From the NCBI GenBank assembly GCA_046160625.1, contig JBJXGZ010000032.1, positions 1-64,000 on the forward strand: a stretch of DNA of 64,000 nucleotides, written 5' to 3'. Below the pieces are notes generated by a model. It saw only the letters and a program-made list of their open reading frames with translations, had not been told where the DNA came from and did not search any database. This document shows, piece by piece, positions 50,492-58,553 of the stretch. Source of the stretch: M3007 sp046160625 (GTDB lineage Bacteria > Bacteroidota > Bacteroidia > Chitinophagales > Saprospiraceae). Both the position numbers and the translations under genes were made by a program. How positions within the stretch are numbered: the first letter of the stretch is position 1; every line of letters begins with the position of its first letter.

Positions 50492-50938
50492 TTAGGCCAA
50501 TCCGATTTGTTGTCGCAATTCCTTGACGGTCATATCCAATAGTGGATCATACTCGAAATCATGGTAAAGGTTGGTCCGGGTGCGCCATCCTCTTTTGAAC
50601 GCCCTGAAAACTGCCCCTGGGCACAAAAACAGGCCTACAAACACAGCACCGCTATTGAGAAACCAGGCGACGAATGAAGTCCTGCAGCCGGTGGCAAGCT
50701 CCCATGCGCCAATTTCAGCCTCGCCTTGCCAATTGGCCGGATAGCCTGTCAACACATGGTGGATGTCGTGAAAACGGGCAACTTTAACCCTGCTCTGAAT
50801 ATTCGGCAGGTAAATCGGGAATTTGCCAACGCGAAGGGCAAACCATTTTGCTGTGTAAGCATCGGCTGGGAAACCAAAACGCTCAAACAGTTGGGTAAGC
50901 GCGGCCTTGATGCTTAGATGCTCGTCGTATGTCTCCAT
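50492..50938 (-). CDS. COQ4-like protein
   Basis: A 148-residue protein containing HDIHHVLTGYPANWQGE, an exact HDxxH-x11-E motif (H57, D58, H61, E73), the zinc-binding signature of COQ4 ubiquinone-biosynthesis proteins. A helical stretch (about 85-110) is hydrophobic. Since Bacteroidota normally use menaquinone, a role in ubiquinone formation is doubtful; related stand-alone COQ4-like proteins of unknown function exist. Start at ATG 50938; a TTG lies 18 bp upstream. Its position next to the MocR gene suggests it belongs to that regulon. Confidence 0.7.
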   Translation of the reverse strand: METYDEHLSIKAALTQLFERFGFPADAYTAKWFALRVGKFPIYLPNIQSRVKVARFHDIHHVLTGYPANWQGEAEIGAWELATGCRTSFVAWFLNSGAVFVGLFLCPGAVFRAFKRGWRTRTNLYHDFEYDPLLDMTVKELRQQIGLA

Positions 50939-51005
50939 TTTTTGTCTGTTGTACAATTAGAATGCTGTTAAACCTGCGCAAAGATGAGTGTTTTGCTTTT
51001 AATCC

Positions 51006-51064
51006 GGACTATCCAATATTTAAAAACTGGACGATTTGAATAGTCCAATCATCACTTAGTTTTG
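51006..51064 (+). promoter_or_regulatory. canonical promoter with candidate MocR operator
   Basis: TTTG at 51035-51038, 18 bp, then TAGTTTTG at 51057-51064: a full Bacteroidota promoter 22 bp before the DinB ATG. GGACTAT (51006) and ATAGTCC (51040) form an inverted repeat, and CTGGAC (51027) adds a third half-site, resembling GGAC-type operators of MocR regulators. The right half-site lies between the -33 and -7 elements. Confidence 0.6.
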
Positions 51065-51085
51065 TACCTCGAAAACATCCTTTTT

Positions 51086-51613
51086 ATGAAAATCACCGAC
51101 GTATCCCACTCGCCGACTTACTTCGATACCTATATCAATCAGGTAGGCGACCTAGATCTTTCAGAGGCTTTTCGGAAGAGCATAGCAGCAATTGACTCGC
51201 TTGACCTTGAAAAACTTCAGGCCCTCGGCGATCAGGTGTATGCGCCAGGGAAATGGACGCTTCGAGATTTATTCCAACACATTACTGACTGTGAGCGCGT
51301 CTTTGCCTATCGCTCCCTGCGGTTTGCCCGCAACGACAAAACAGAATTGCCGGGCTTTGATGAAAACTTGTTCGCCGAATTTTCCGGGGCAGAAAGGCGC
51401 CCACTGGAGGAGATTTTGGCTGAGCTGCGCTGTGTTCACGAAAGCACCAAGATGCTTTTCGACTCGTTCGACGAAGTTGCGCTGCGTAGAACCGGGATCA
51501 TGTTTAAATCTGAATTGACCGTTTTAGCCATTGGTTTTACCCTCGTAGGACATCAAAACCACCACTTCCGGATTATGGAAGAGCGTTATTTCCCAATGCT
51601 TCAAACCGTTTGA
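51086..51613 (+). CDS. DinB family protein
   Basis: A 175-residue four-helix-bundle protein: YAPGKWTLRDLFQHITDCERVFAYRSL (first metal His), NDKTELPGFDEN and VGHQNHHFRIMEERYF (the HxxxH pair). DinB relatives bind Ni/Zn and include thiol S-transferases. It is the first gene of the divergent set facing the MocR regulator. The frame begins at a TTG at 51062; the ATG at 51086 is preferred because it lies 22 bp after the -7 element. Confidence 0.85.
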   Translation: MKITDVSHSPTYFDTYINQVGDLDLSEAFRKSIAAIDSLDLEKLQALGDQVYAPGKWTLRDLFQHITDCERVFAYRSLRFARNDKTELPGFDENLFAEFSGAERRPLEEILAELRCVHESTKMLFDSFDEVALRRTGIMFKSELTVLAIGFTLVGHQNHHFRIMEERYFPMLQTV

Positions 51614-51637
51614 TTTTAAATAATGGAGAAAAAATAA

Positions 51638-51702
51638 ACCGCGGAGGCGCAGAGACGCAGAGGTTTGATTTCAAATCCTCTGCGTCTCCGCGCCTCTGCG
51701 GT
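51638..51702. repeat. dispersed inverted repeat (CCGCAGAGG family), copy 4
   Basis: Near-perfect arms starting ACCGCGGAGGCGCAGAGACG (51638-51663) and the complementary 51677-51702, loop 13 nt. The clearest copy in the window. Confidence 0.85.
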
Positions 51703-51718
51703 GAAATGTAATTAAGTT

Positions 51719-52366
51719 ATGAAAGCAAAAACAACCCGCACTCAAGGCACTCGGTATTACCCCAAACGCTATGATATGCAACCCGCCACCCGCGATGCCA
51801 TCCTGGACGAAGGCTTGGTCTGCCATGTTGCATTTAACCTTGAAGGACACCCATTTATCATTCCAACCAGCTATTGCCGAGTGGACAATACGCTCTATTT
51901 GCACGGCTCTGTGGGCAGCCATTTCTATATGCAAATGGCCAAAGGGATTCCGGTTTGTGTGAGCGTGACCATGCTCGACGGACTTGTGCTGGCCCGATCC
52001 GTTTTCCACCATTCGATGAATTACCGTTCAGTAGTGGCTTTTGGCAAAACGCGCCTGGTGGACACCGATGCCGAACGCTGGCTTGCCGCTGAGCGATTCA
52101 CAGAACACATCATGCCCGGACGCTGGGCAGATGCGCGTCAACCTGATGCTAGCGACATGAAAAAAACGATGTTCATCGCCGTGGAAATCGAAGAAGCCTC
52201 CGTCAAATTCCGGGCACATGGGGTGATGGACGAGCCTGAAGACATGGATTTGAATGTATGGGCGGGAGTACTGCCTTTGAAACTTACACCGCTTGCGCCA
52301 GAAACGGATGAAAGTGGCAAACAGGGGGTGCCTGTGCCGGGTTATTTGCTTAATTATCAGCGATGA
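51719..52366 (+). CDS. flavin-nucleotide-binding PPOX-like protein
   Basis: A 215-residue split-barrel protein: CHVAFNLEGHPFIIPTSYCRVDNTLYLHGS, VCVSVTMLDGLVLARSVFHHSMNYRSVVAFG and TMFIAVEIEEASVK match the NimA-like/PF12900 flavin-nucleotide-binding group. FMN or heme binding is expected; the substrate is not known. Such genes accompany MocR regulators in many genomes. Located directly after the palindromic repeat. Confidence 0.85.
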   Translation: MKAKTTRTQGTRYYPKRYDMQPATRDAILDEGLVCHVAFNLEGHPFIIPTSYCRVDNTLYLHGSVGSHFYMQMAKGIPVCVSVTMLDGLVLARSVFHHSMNYRSVVAFGKTRLVDTDAERWLAAERFTEHIMPGRWADARQPDASDMKKTMFIAVEIEEASVKFRAHGVMDEPEDMDLNVWAGVLPLKLTPLAPETDESGKQGVPVPGYLLNYQR

Positions 52367-52372
52367 AAAATT

Positions 52373-52485
52373 TCACGCAACGGCGCAACGACGCAAAGGG
52401 ATTATAAAGCGTCGCGCCGTTGCGGCGTTGCGTGAAAAAATAGCGCTCAAGCGTCGCGCCGTTGCGGCGTTGCGTGAAAAAAATC
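52373..52485. repeat. dispersed inverted repeat with duplicated right arm (CGCAACGGCGCAACG type)
   Basis: Left arm TTTCACGCAACGGCGCAACG, then two direct copies of GCGTCGCGCCGTTGCGGCGTTGCGTGAAAAAA-like sequence (52405 and 52453). The second copy shows the right arm was duplicated. It disturbs the 5' side of the EamA frame; the true start is at 52497. A further half-copy is at 54503-54530. Confidence 0.8.
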
Positions 52486-52496
52486 TAGAGAACAAA

Positions 52497-53387
52497 ATGT
52501 CCAGTACACTCACACTTGCAAATAAAAATCAATCACTTGCCAAATGGGTTTACCTAATACTGCTCTCCCTGATTTGGGGCAGCAGTTTTATTCTCATCAA
52601 AAAAGGCCTGACTGGCTTTGGTTATTTTGAAGCCGCCACGATACGTTTGATGTCGGCAGGATTGGCTTTTTTGCCCTTTAGTCTGGGCAATTTCGGGAAA
52701 ATCCCACGCGGACAATACGGTTACGTGGTGCTAACGGCTTTGTTAGGCATGTTCATTCCGGCGTTTTTATTTTGTCTTGCACAGGTGAAAGTACAAAGTT
52801 CGGTGGCAGCGATGCTGAACGGACTGACCCCGGTTTTTACCTTCGTTTTTTCGATTTTCATTTTCCACATCAGCTATAAAATCAATCAAGTATTCGGACT
52901 GCTGCTCGGCTTGGCTTGTGCGATTTTACTGGCGGTGGAGCGCTCTGACACGGCCATAACTTTCAACTGGCATGCAGGGCTGATTATCTTGGCGACACTT
53001 TGTTACGGGTTCAACATCAATCTGATAAAGCAGCGATTGTCCCACATTCCGGCAGTAGTTTTGTCTACGGTGACGGTTTCGATCACCGGGTTGTTGGCAT
53101 TTTTTCTTGCTTTTTTGCCCAATATAGAGAATTATCATCCGAGCCAGATCGAGTGGGGGCCGCTCTTGGCACTATTCATTTTGGGTGTTTTCGGGACGGC
53201 GATTGCACAATTGATTCAATACAAACTCATTAAAGAAACTTCCGCCCTGTTTGCCAGTTCGACAACCTATATCATCCCGGTAGTCGCCGTTATGTGGGGG
53301 ATACTGGACGGCGAGCAGTTTCAATTAATTCACGCGTTGAGTATTGCGGGGATATTGGCGGCGGTAGTGCTTATACGGAAGAGCTGA
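52497..53387 (+). CDS. EamA/DMT family transporter
   Basis: A 296-residue, ten-segment drug/metabolite exporter made of two EamA repeats: ILLSLIWGSSFILIKKGLTGF (first repeat) and LIILATLCYGFNINLIKQRL (second), and GTAIAQLIQYKLIKETSALFASSTTYIIPVVAVMWG at the end. Inner-membrane efflux of a small metabolite is expected; the substrate is unknown. The longest frame begins at 52293 inside the previous gene and the palindrome, so I use the ATG at 52497. Confidence 0.87.
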   Translation: MSSTLTLANKNQSLAKWVYLILLSLIWGSSFILIKKGLTGFGYFEAATIRLMSAGLAFLPFSLGNFGKIPRGQYGYVVLTALLGMFIPAFLFCLAQVKVQSSVAAMLNGLTPVFTFVFSIFIFHISYKINQVFGLLLGLACAILLAVERSDTAITFNWHAGLIILATLCYGFNINLIKQRLSHIPAVVLSTVTVSITGLLAFFLAFLPNIENYHPSQIEWGPLLALFILGVFGTAIAQLIQYKLIKETSALFASSTTYIIPVVAVMWGILDGEQFQLIHALSIAGILAAVVLIRKS

Positions 53388-53404
53388 GGACAAGACGTTT
53401 TTCT

Positions 53405-53490
53405 AAACCACAGCGTAGCAGAGGTTTCCAAAGGGTTGATTTTCAAAGCAATATGAACTCTGCGCTACTGTGTCTCTGCGGTAAAACAAT
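53405..53490. repeat. dispersed inverted repeat (CCGCAGAGG family), diverged copy
   Basis: Arms AAACCACAGCGTAGCAGAGG and ctctgcgctactgtgtctctgcggt pair imperfectly, the right one continuing into CTCTGCGGTAAAA as in other copies. It lies between the EamA and OsmC genes. Confidence 0.6.
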
Positions 53491-53500
53491 ATTCACAATC

Positions 53501-53971
53501 ATGAGCAAAGAACACCACTACAAACTCACCGCACAATGGCATGGCAACAAAGGCACCGGCACCAGTGGTGTTCGGGATTATGACCGAAGCCATACCGTAA
53601 GCATTGCCAACAAACCCGAATTGCACCTCACAACGGACAATCCGGCGGTAGGCGATAAAACAAAACTGAATCCGGAAGATTTGTTGGTTACTGCCGTTTC
53701 ATCTTGCCACATGCTTTCGTACCTGTACGTATGTGCACTGGAGGGTGTGGTTGTAGTGGATTACATTGATAATGCAGCGGGTATTATGATTGAAGAATCA
53801 AAAGGTGGTGGGCAGTTCAAAGAAGTTACTTTAAATCCAATCGTCACAGTTGCGGACCATTCAATGGTTGAAAAAGCAATTGAGTTCCACCATAAGGCAC
53901 ATGAAATATGCTACATCGCCAATTCTGTGAATTTTGAAGTGAAGTGTATTCCTATTTGTCATTCAATGTAA
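53501..53971 (+). CDS. OsmC family peroxiredoxin-like protein
   Basis: A 156-residue OsmC/Ohr-fold protein: HYKLTAQWHGNKGTG at the start, LNPEDLLVTAVSSCHMLSYLYVCALEGV carrying the first catalytic-type cysteine (SSCHM), and a late CYIANSVNFEVKCIP with further cysteines. Reduces organic hydroperoxides in characterised relatives. The ATG at 53501 follows the repeat; the longer frame starts in the EamA gene. It ends 17 bp before the GNAT gene. Confidence 0.85.
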   Translation: MSKEHHYKLTAQWHGNKGTGTSGVRDYDRSHTVSIANKPELHLTTDNPAVGDKTKLNPEDLLVTAVSSCHMLSYLYVCALEGVVVVDYIDNAAGIMIEESKGGGQFKEVTLNPIVTVADHSMVEKAIEFHHKAHEICYIANSVNFEVKCIPICHSM

Positions 53972-53988
53972 GGATTAAAACAATTTCA

Positions 53989-54498
53989 ATGGAAATCCTC
54001 AATAGCACCCCCGGCGATTTGGAAACCATTTTCAATCTCTACGATGCTGCAATCGCGCATCAAAAATCGGTGTCACACATGCATTGGCTGCCATTCGATA
54101 CCCAAATGGTGGAAGCCGAAATCGCAGAGAACCGGCAATGGAAAATCGTGGTGGACGGCCAGGTTGCATGTGTTTTTGTAACAGCCTACACTGACCCTGC
54201 CATTTGGGGCGAAAAGGACCGTGACCCTTCCGTTTACCTCCATCGTATCGTAACGAACCCTGATTTTAGAGGCCGGAATTTTGTTGGAACGATTGTAGAA
54301 TGGTCCTTACAGCACGGTGCTTCTCTAGGCAAAAAATTTGTCCGCCTCGATACCTGGGCCGAAAACCTGAAACTCAAGGAAGTGTACCTCCGCAATGGCT
54401 TTAAGTTCTTGGGCAACGCTGCTCCGGCAGACCCCACCGCCTTGCCGAGCCATTATTCGGGGATTGTGTTGGGGTTTTATGAGATGGAAATTGTGTAA
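53989..54498 (+). CDS. GNAT family N-acetyltransferase
   Basis: A 169-residue acetyl-CoA-dependent transferase: LHRIVTNPDFRGRNFVGTIVEWSLQHG carries the acyl-CoA-binding R/Q-x-x-G-x-G/A type loop (NPDFRGRNFVG), followed by KFVRLDTWAENLKLKEVYLRNGFKFLG, the C-terminal signature. Acceptor unknown. Last gene of the divergent set facing the MocR regulator. The ATG at 53989 avoids overlap with OsmC. Confidence 0.85.
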   Translation: MEILNSTPGDLETIFNLYDAAIAHQKSVSHMHWLPFDTQMVEAEIAENRQWKIVVDGQVACVFVTAYTDPAIWGEKDRDPSVYLHRIVTNPDFRGRNFVGTIVEWSLQHGASLGKKFVRLDTWAENLKLKEVYLRNGFKFLGNAAPADPTALPSHYSGIVLGFYEMEIV

Positions 54499-54533
54499 AA
54501 TTGTTTCACGCAACGCCGCTACGACGCAACGTT

Positions 54534-56501
54534 TTACCTACCACATTCCACACTCACAGAACTCCCCTTACCCGGCTCCGTCCGCAAATCCAGTGTGCCA
54601 CCAAGGTATTCCACCCTCGATTGAATGTTGAGCCATCCCACACCAGGGGCAACTTTCAATTTTTCGGGATCAAAACCCTTTCCGTCGTCCTCCACGGTGA
54701 GGTTCACGCGGCCATCATTTTCAATGAGTTGCACCAATACTTGCTTGGCATCTGCGTGTTTGACGATGTTGTTAAGCAACTCCTGCACAATGCGAAAGAG
54801 AATGACTTCCGTCTGTTGCGGCAGTCGCTTTTCAAGTCCAAATGCCTGATAGTGAACTACCAGGCCACTCGTAAGGCGCAGATGGTCGCAATAGTCGTGC
54901 AGCGCATCTTTGAGGCCAAAGCGCACGAGGGCTTCGGGCATCATGTTGCGGGCAATGTGGCGAAGTTCGCCAATGGAGCGATCGAGATCGTCGATAACCT
55001 GGCCGAGGGCGACTGCCCCGGTTTCGCTGAGGATTTGATTGCCTTTCATACCATTTAAGGATTGTTTGACACCAGAAAGCATCCCGCCTAGCCCGTCGTG
55101 GAGCTCGCGAGCGAGGCGGCTGCGCTCATCTTCCTGACCGCGCATGATCGCATCGGCGACACCGAGTTGCTGTTCCTGTTTGAGTTGAGTAATTTGTTGT
55201 TGTTGGATTTTGACTTCTTGTTCTGCCAACCGGCGGCGGTGGCGGAGGTTGCGAACGGTGAGGAATCCCGTTAAAAACAACAGCCCCGAAAGCCCTGCCA
55301 AGCCCCCGATGAGACCGTTTTTTTGGCGCAGGCGTAGTTTTTGCAATTCCCGTTCGCGTTCGAGCGAAACGATTTGCTGTTCCTTTTTTTCGGTCTCGTA
55401 TTTGGTTTCGAGGTCCTGAGTGGCGTGGACGAGGTCGGTGTTGGCGAGGGTATCACTCATATCCGAATATTGCTGCCGAAGGTCACGGTACTGTGCAATG
55501 TCGTTAGTAGCAAGTGCTACATCGGAAAGGATGAGGAGGCAATTGGCAACCTCGTCGTTCATGCCTTCTTTCCGGGCTTTTTCACACCCTTTCTGCGCGA
55601 GTTTTTTGGCGTTTTTAAAGTCTTTTTTTTCAATTGCAAATCTCGCCATAGATTCCAAGGCGCTGATCTCTCCGAATAAATCGCCTGTTTTCTGTGAAAT
55701 ATCCAATGCTTCCTGCAGCATTTTTTCTGCTTCGATTGGTTGTTCGTCATGAGTCATCACGGCGATGTTGTTGAGGGCGAATACGAGTAGTGTGGGGTCT
55801 TCCACTTCCCTTGCGAGCCGCTCCACCCGGCGGCAATAGCCCAGTGCTTCGGCGTTGCGGTGCATTTTTAGTGCGGCAGCAGCCATGATGTGCAGCGCGG
55901 CGGCCACTTGCGCCGAGTCGCCGAGCGCAGTGGCCTCCTCATAGGATTTTTGCCCGTATTCAAATTCTTTGTCGTGCAAACCAAGGTCGCCATATTGCCG
56001 CGACATGTTGTTGCGCACCACAAGTGGAAAATGCGGTGGCAGTGCTACTCCTTCCATGGCCCGCAAGGCTTTTGAAAATGCCTCAATGGCTTGCCAGCGG
56101 TTGCCGAGAAAATCCCAGGCATTGCCCATATTGTTGTAGCTCGCCACCAATTCCTTTTTCATACCAAGCCGCTCGCAAATGGGTATAGCCACCTGACAAT
56201 CAGCAATGCAATCGCGGTAACGACCCAGATTGTTGTAAGGTGCCGAGCGATTGATACGGCATTTGGCGATGCCGCGCTCGAAGCTGATTTTTTCTGCCAA
56301 TGCCAGCGCCTGGTCGAAGTACCGCAGGGCGGTGTCGGGCTGGGGCTGGGTGTACAGTTTGCCAACTTCCATTAATGCCCACACGCGGGCCGTATCCGTC
56401 GGGGCGGTTGCCGCGAGGTTCAGAAGGCTGTCGCGTTTGGCGGTGTTTTGTGCACGCAGATGCAGTGGCAGTAGCAGTAGCAATAGCAGTGGCAGTTTCA
56501 T
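54534..56501 (-). CDS. TPR-containing sensor histidine kinase (HisKA_3)
   Basis: A 655-residue sensor. Leucine-only signal peptide 1-17, TPR-like repeats (about 35-345) predicted outside the membrane, a coiled stretch, one transmembrane segment (about 397-416), a second coiled coil, then HisKA_3 with phosphoacceptor His468 in SRLARELHDGLGGMLSG and a HATPase with N-box FRIVQELLNNIVKHA and VEDDGKGFD. This layout pairs with NarL-type regulators such as the one at 47513. The signal-peptide codons are a GCAGTGGCAGTAGCAGT-like simple repeat. Confidence 0.9.
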   Translation of the reverse strand: MKLPLLLLLLLPLHLRAQNTAKRDSLLNLAATAPTDTARVWALMEVGKLYTQPQPDTALRYFDQALALAEKISFERGIAKCRINRSAPYNNLGRYRDCIADCQVAIPICERLGMKKELVASYNNMGNAWDFLGNRWQAIEAFSKALRAMEGVALPPHFPLVVRNNMSRQYGDLGLHDKEFEYGQKSYEEATALGDSAQVAAALHIMAAAALKMHRNAEALGYCRRVERLAREVEDPTLLVFALNNIAVMTHDEQPIEAEKMLQEALDISQKTGDLFGEISALESMARFAIEKKDFKNAKKLAQKGCEKARKEGMNDEVANCLLILSDVALATNDIAQYRDLRQQYSDMSDTLANTDLVHATQDLETKYETEKKEQQIVSLERERELQKLRLRQKNGLIGGLAGLSGLLFLTGFLTVRNLRHRRRLAEQEVKIQQQQITQLKQEQQLGVADAIMRGQEDERSRLARELHDGLGGMLSGVKQSLNGMKGNQILSETGAVALGQVIDDLDRSIGELRHIARNMMPEALVRFGLKDALHDYCDHLRLTSGLVVHYQAFGLEKRLPQQTEVILFRIVQELLNNIVKHADAKQVLVQLIENDGRVNLTVEDDGKGFDPEKLKVAPGVGWLNIQSRVEYLGGTLDLRTEPGKGSSVSVECGR

Positions 56502-56900
56502 AGGCAGATTTCATTAATGTCCAATGTCCAACAAGGAATGTCCAATGTCCAAATAAGCGTTGCGCTTGACCACTCACATTGACCTTTCGTTTTGGACCTC
56601 AATGAATCGCGATAGCAGCACCAACTTGGACATTGGACATTCCTTGTTGGACATTGGATATTCCCTTGGATATTTTCCTGGGCCAAATCTTTGCCCCTTT
56701 CGCGGCATTTTCCAATTCTTTTTTTCAAAAAACAGCAAAACCCCCTTTTTCGGGGAGAAGAAAACCCTTGTTTCGGTGGATTGTCGGAGGGGTGGCCAGG
56801 CTGTCACCTTTGCATCATCAAAAATGACAAAAAACAATTTTCACCACACTAAAATTTTCAAACACTCCCGAATCAAGTTCGGGATTTCAATTCTTTCAAA
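56502..56900. repeat. 399-bp intergenic region with 33-bp perfect inverted repeat
   Basis: Between the histidine kinase and the first SnoaL gene. Perfect arms 56520-56552 and 56626-56658 (words TCCAATGTCCAACAAGGAATG), loop 73 nt. The arms are themselves repeats of the word AATGTCCA. Further on, a CACCTTTG at 56805-56812 is a possible -7 element for the ester cyclase at 56901. No gene seen. Confidence 0.75.
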
Positions 56901-57758
56901 ATGAAACAGATCAAATTTTTCACCCTGACCCTCATTTTCCTCCTTTCAGCAAAAGTTATAACCTTTGCACAAAACAATGCGGAAGCCAACATCCGCAAGG
57001 CTTACGCCTCGCTCGAGAGCCGCGATTACAACACCTTCGCCAGCCTTTGCGCCGACGATTTCGCCGAACTCGGCCTCGCGCCCATGCCAATTAAAGGCGC
57101 AGCAAACGCCATCGAGCAGTACAAGGCTTTCTTGAATGCTTTCCCTGACTTGAAGTTCAAAATCGGCAGCATCGCTCCGGCAGGAAACAATCGCTATTAC
57201 CTTGATGTAACCTTAACCGGCACCAACACAGCTCCTTTCATGGGTTTGCCCGCTACCGGAAAATCTATCCTGGTAAAAGACATGGACATCGTGGAACTCA
57301 ACGCCGCTGGAAAGTGCGTTTCACACTGGACCGCTAACCCAAACGGAGCGCTTTATCAAATAGGCTATGGATCGCTTGCCAACCCGAGCACTGCGGTCGT
57401 AATGGATGTGTATGGCAAGTTCGGCCAGGGCGATGTGCCAGGCATTCTGGCCCTGTGTTCCGACGACGTAGTCTTTGAGATTCAAGACCGCCTTTTTGAT
57501 TCAAAAGCACGCTGGTTTAAAGGCAAATCTGAAGTGGGGCAGTTTTTCCAGGAATTAGGCCCGAAATTCCAATACGCCAAATTCCAACCCACGCGATTTG
57601 TATCTGATGGCGATGATGTTTTCGTACTCATTGATGTAGAATACAAACACCTTCCGAGCGGGAAAACCTATACGTCCACCTATACGCACCATTTCAAAGT
57701 AACAAACGGAAAGGTTGCCTACTTCCGTGGCGTGGATGACTTCCAAATGATGAAATAA
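56901..57758 (+). CDS. secreted protein with two SnoaL/NTF2 domains
   Basis: A 285-residue exported protein: signal peptide (1-22), then two tandem NTF2-fold domains. First (about 28-150): AYASLESRDYNTFASLCADDF, YKAFLNAFPDLKFKIGS, NTAPFMGLPATGKS, an ester-cyclase type. Second (about 160-285): VYGKFGQGDVPGILALCSDDVVFE, KGKSEVGQFFQELGPKFQYAKFQP, a SnoaL-like type. Whether it is an enzyme or a binding protein cannot be decided. Opens the run of NTF2-fold genes. Confidence 0.82.
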   Translation: MKQIKFFTLTLIFLLSAKVITFAQNNAEANIRKAYASLESRDYNTFASLCADDFAELGLAPMPIKGAANAIEQYKAFLNAFPDLKFKIGSIAPAGNNRYYLDVTLTGTNTAPFMGLPATGKSILVKDMDIVELNAAGKCVSHWTANPNGALYQIGYGSLANPSTAVVMDVYGKFGQGDVPGILALCSDDVVFEIQDRLFDSKARWFKGKSEVGQFFQELGPKFQYAKFQPTRFVSDGDDVFVLIDVEYKHLPSGKTYTSTYTHHFKVTNGKVAYFRGVDDFQMMK

Positions 57759-57854
57759 GCAATTTTTAGGACGGGTGAAAAGCCGCCGGGCGGTGCAAAC
57801 TGCCGGGCGGCAATCTCTCGCCAACTTTTGACCATTTTTCAACAGCAAACAACT

Positions 57855-58262
57855 ATGAAAAACTTCATTTCAATCATTGCGCTTGCCTTGTTTGTGCTAA
57901 TCGCAGAAAGTGCGTACGCTCAAAAACTGAACATCTGGAAAGGCGGCCAGGCTGGCCACCTTACCGACTGGAACTACCCGCGCAATTGGAGCCTCGGCAT
58001 GGTGCCTGATTGGACTTGCGCAGCGGTCATCGAACAAAACTTCCAAAACGGAGCGCACTACCCCATCATCGCGAAAACAGCCGAACCAGTGCAGTTCCTT
58101 GTGATCTGCTCAGGGGCTCGGCTCGAAATCAGCACCCAGGGAAGATTAAAAGTCGAATTACCCGATGCTTGTCTATTGGATGGCGAGTTGATGAATCGTG
58201 GGCAATTTCTATCGGATGAGGGTTCGCTTGTCGATTCAAAACGTATGGCGGGTTTCCAATAA
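57855..58262 (+). CDS. hypothetical secreted protein
   Basis: A 135-residue exported protein: signal peptide 1-22 (MKNFISIIALALFVLIAESAYAQ), then KLNIWKGGQAGHLTDWNYPRNWSLGMVPDWTCAAVIEQNF, a beta-helix-like strand pattern (W-x-P-x-NW..G..P) often seen at the start of Bacteroidota beta-solenoid proteins. The rest is short-strand rich. It sits between two SnoaL-type genes. The longer frame from 57828 has no better signal peptide. Confidence 0.65.
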   Translation: MKNFISIIALALFVLIAESAYAQKLNIWKGGQAGHLTDWNYPRNWSLGMVPDWTCAAVIEQNFQNGAHYPIIAKTAEPVQFLVICSGARLEISTQGRLKVELPDACLLDGELMNRGQFLSDEGSLVDSKRMAGFQ

Positions 58263-58282
58263 ATCGTCACAAGTTCATTTCT

Positions 58283-58350
58283 GAACACCACTGAACAGAT
58301 TTTGAGCATGTTTTGGCCTTGTGGCTGGACAATGCCGGGTCTAACCTTTG
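58283..58350 (+). promoter_or_regulatory. shared-architecture promoter C
   Basis: TGAACA, N4, TGAACA, N5, TGAGCA at 58303, GTTTTG, ten bases, TGG at 58326 and AACCTTTG ending at 58350. Distances 47 and 24 equal those in promoters A and B. It is followed after 23 bp by the ATG of a 31-codon ORF, the same spacing as A and B to their ATG. Confidence 0.65.
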
Positions 58351-58372
58351 TACGCTCAAAACGAAACAAGAA

Positions 58373-58468
58373 ATGAAAAACCGATCCTCTCAATCCATCT
58401 GCTTTTTCGCTTCGATAGCAGTTTTCCTGTTTTTGGCAGCCTGCTTAAAAAGCAAAAAATTTCTTTGA
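58373..58468 (+). CDS. 31-residue lipoprotein-signal ORF (remnant or leader peptide)
   Basis: Short ORF 23 bp after promoter C. It begins MKNRSSQSI, has a hydrophobic core and the lipobox LAAC, then stops after LKSKKFL. It resembles the N-terminus of the lipoprotein ester cyclase at 46851 (MKN start, TAC lipobox) without the mature domain. It is either a tiny lipoprotein or the severed 5' end of an ester cyclase gene whose 3' part survives at 60334-60624. Confidence 0.5.
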   Translation: MKNRSSQSICFFASIAVFLFLAACLKSKKFL

Positions 58469-58553
58469 TTTTATCCCCCTTAAACCTGGTCAAACATTCA
58501 AATCCTTCAAACAATACAAACCAACTTTTCACCACACTAAATTTTCAAACACA

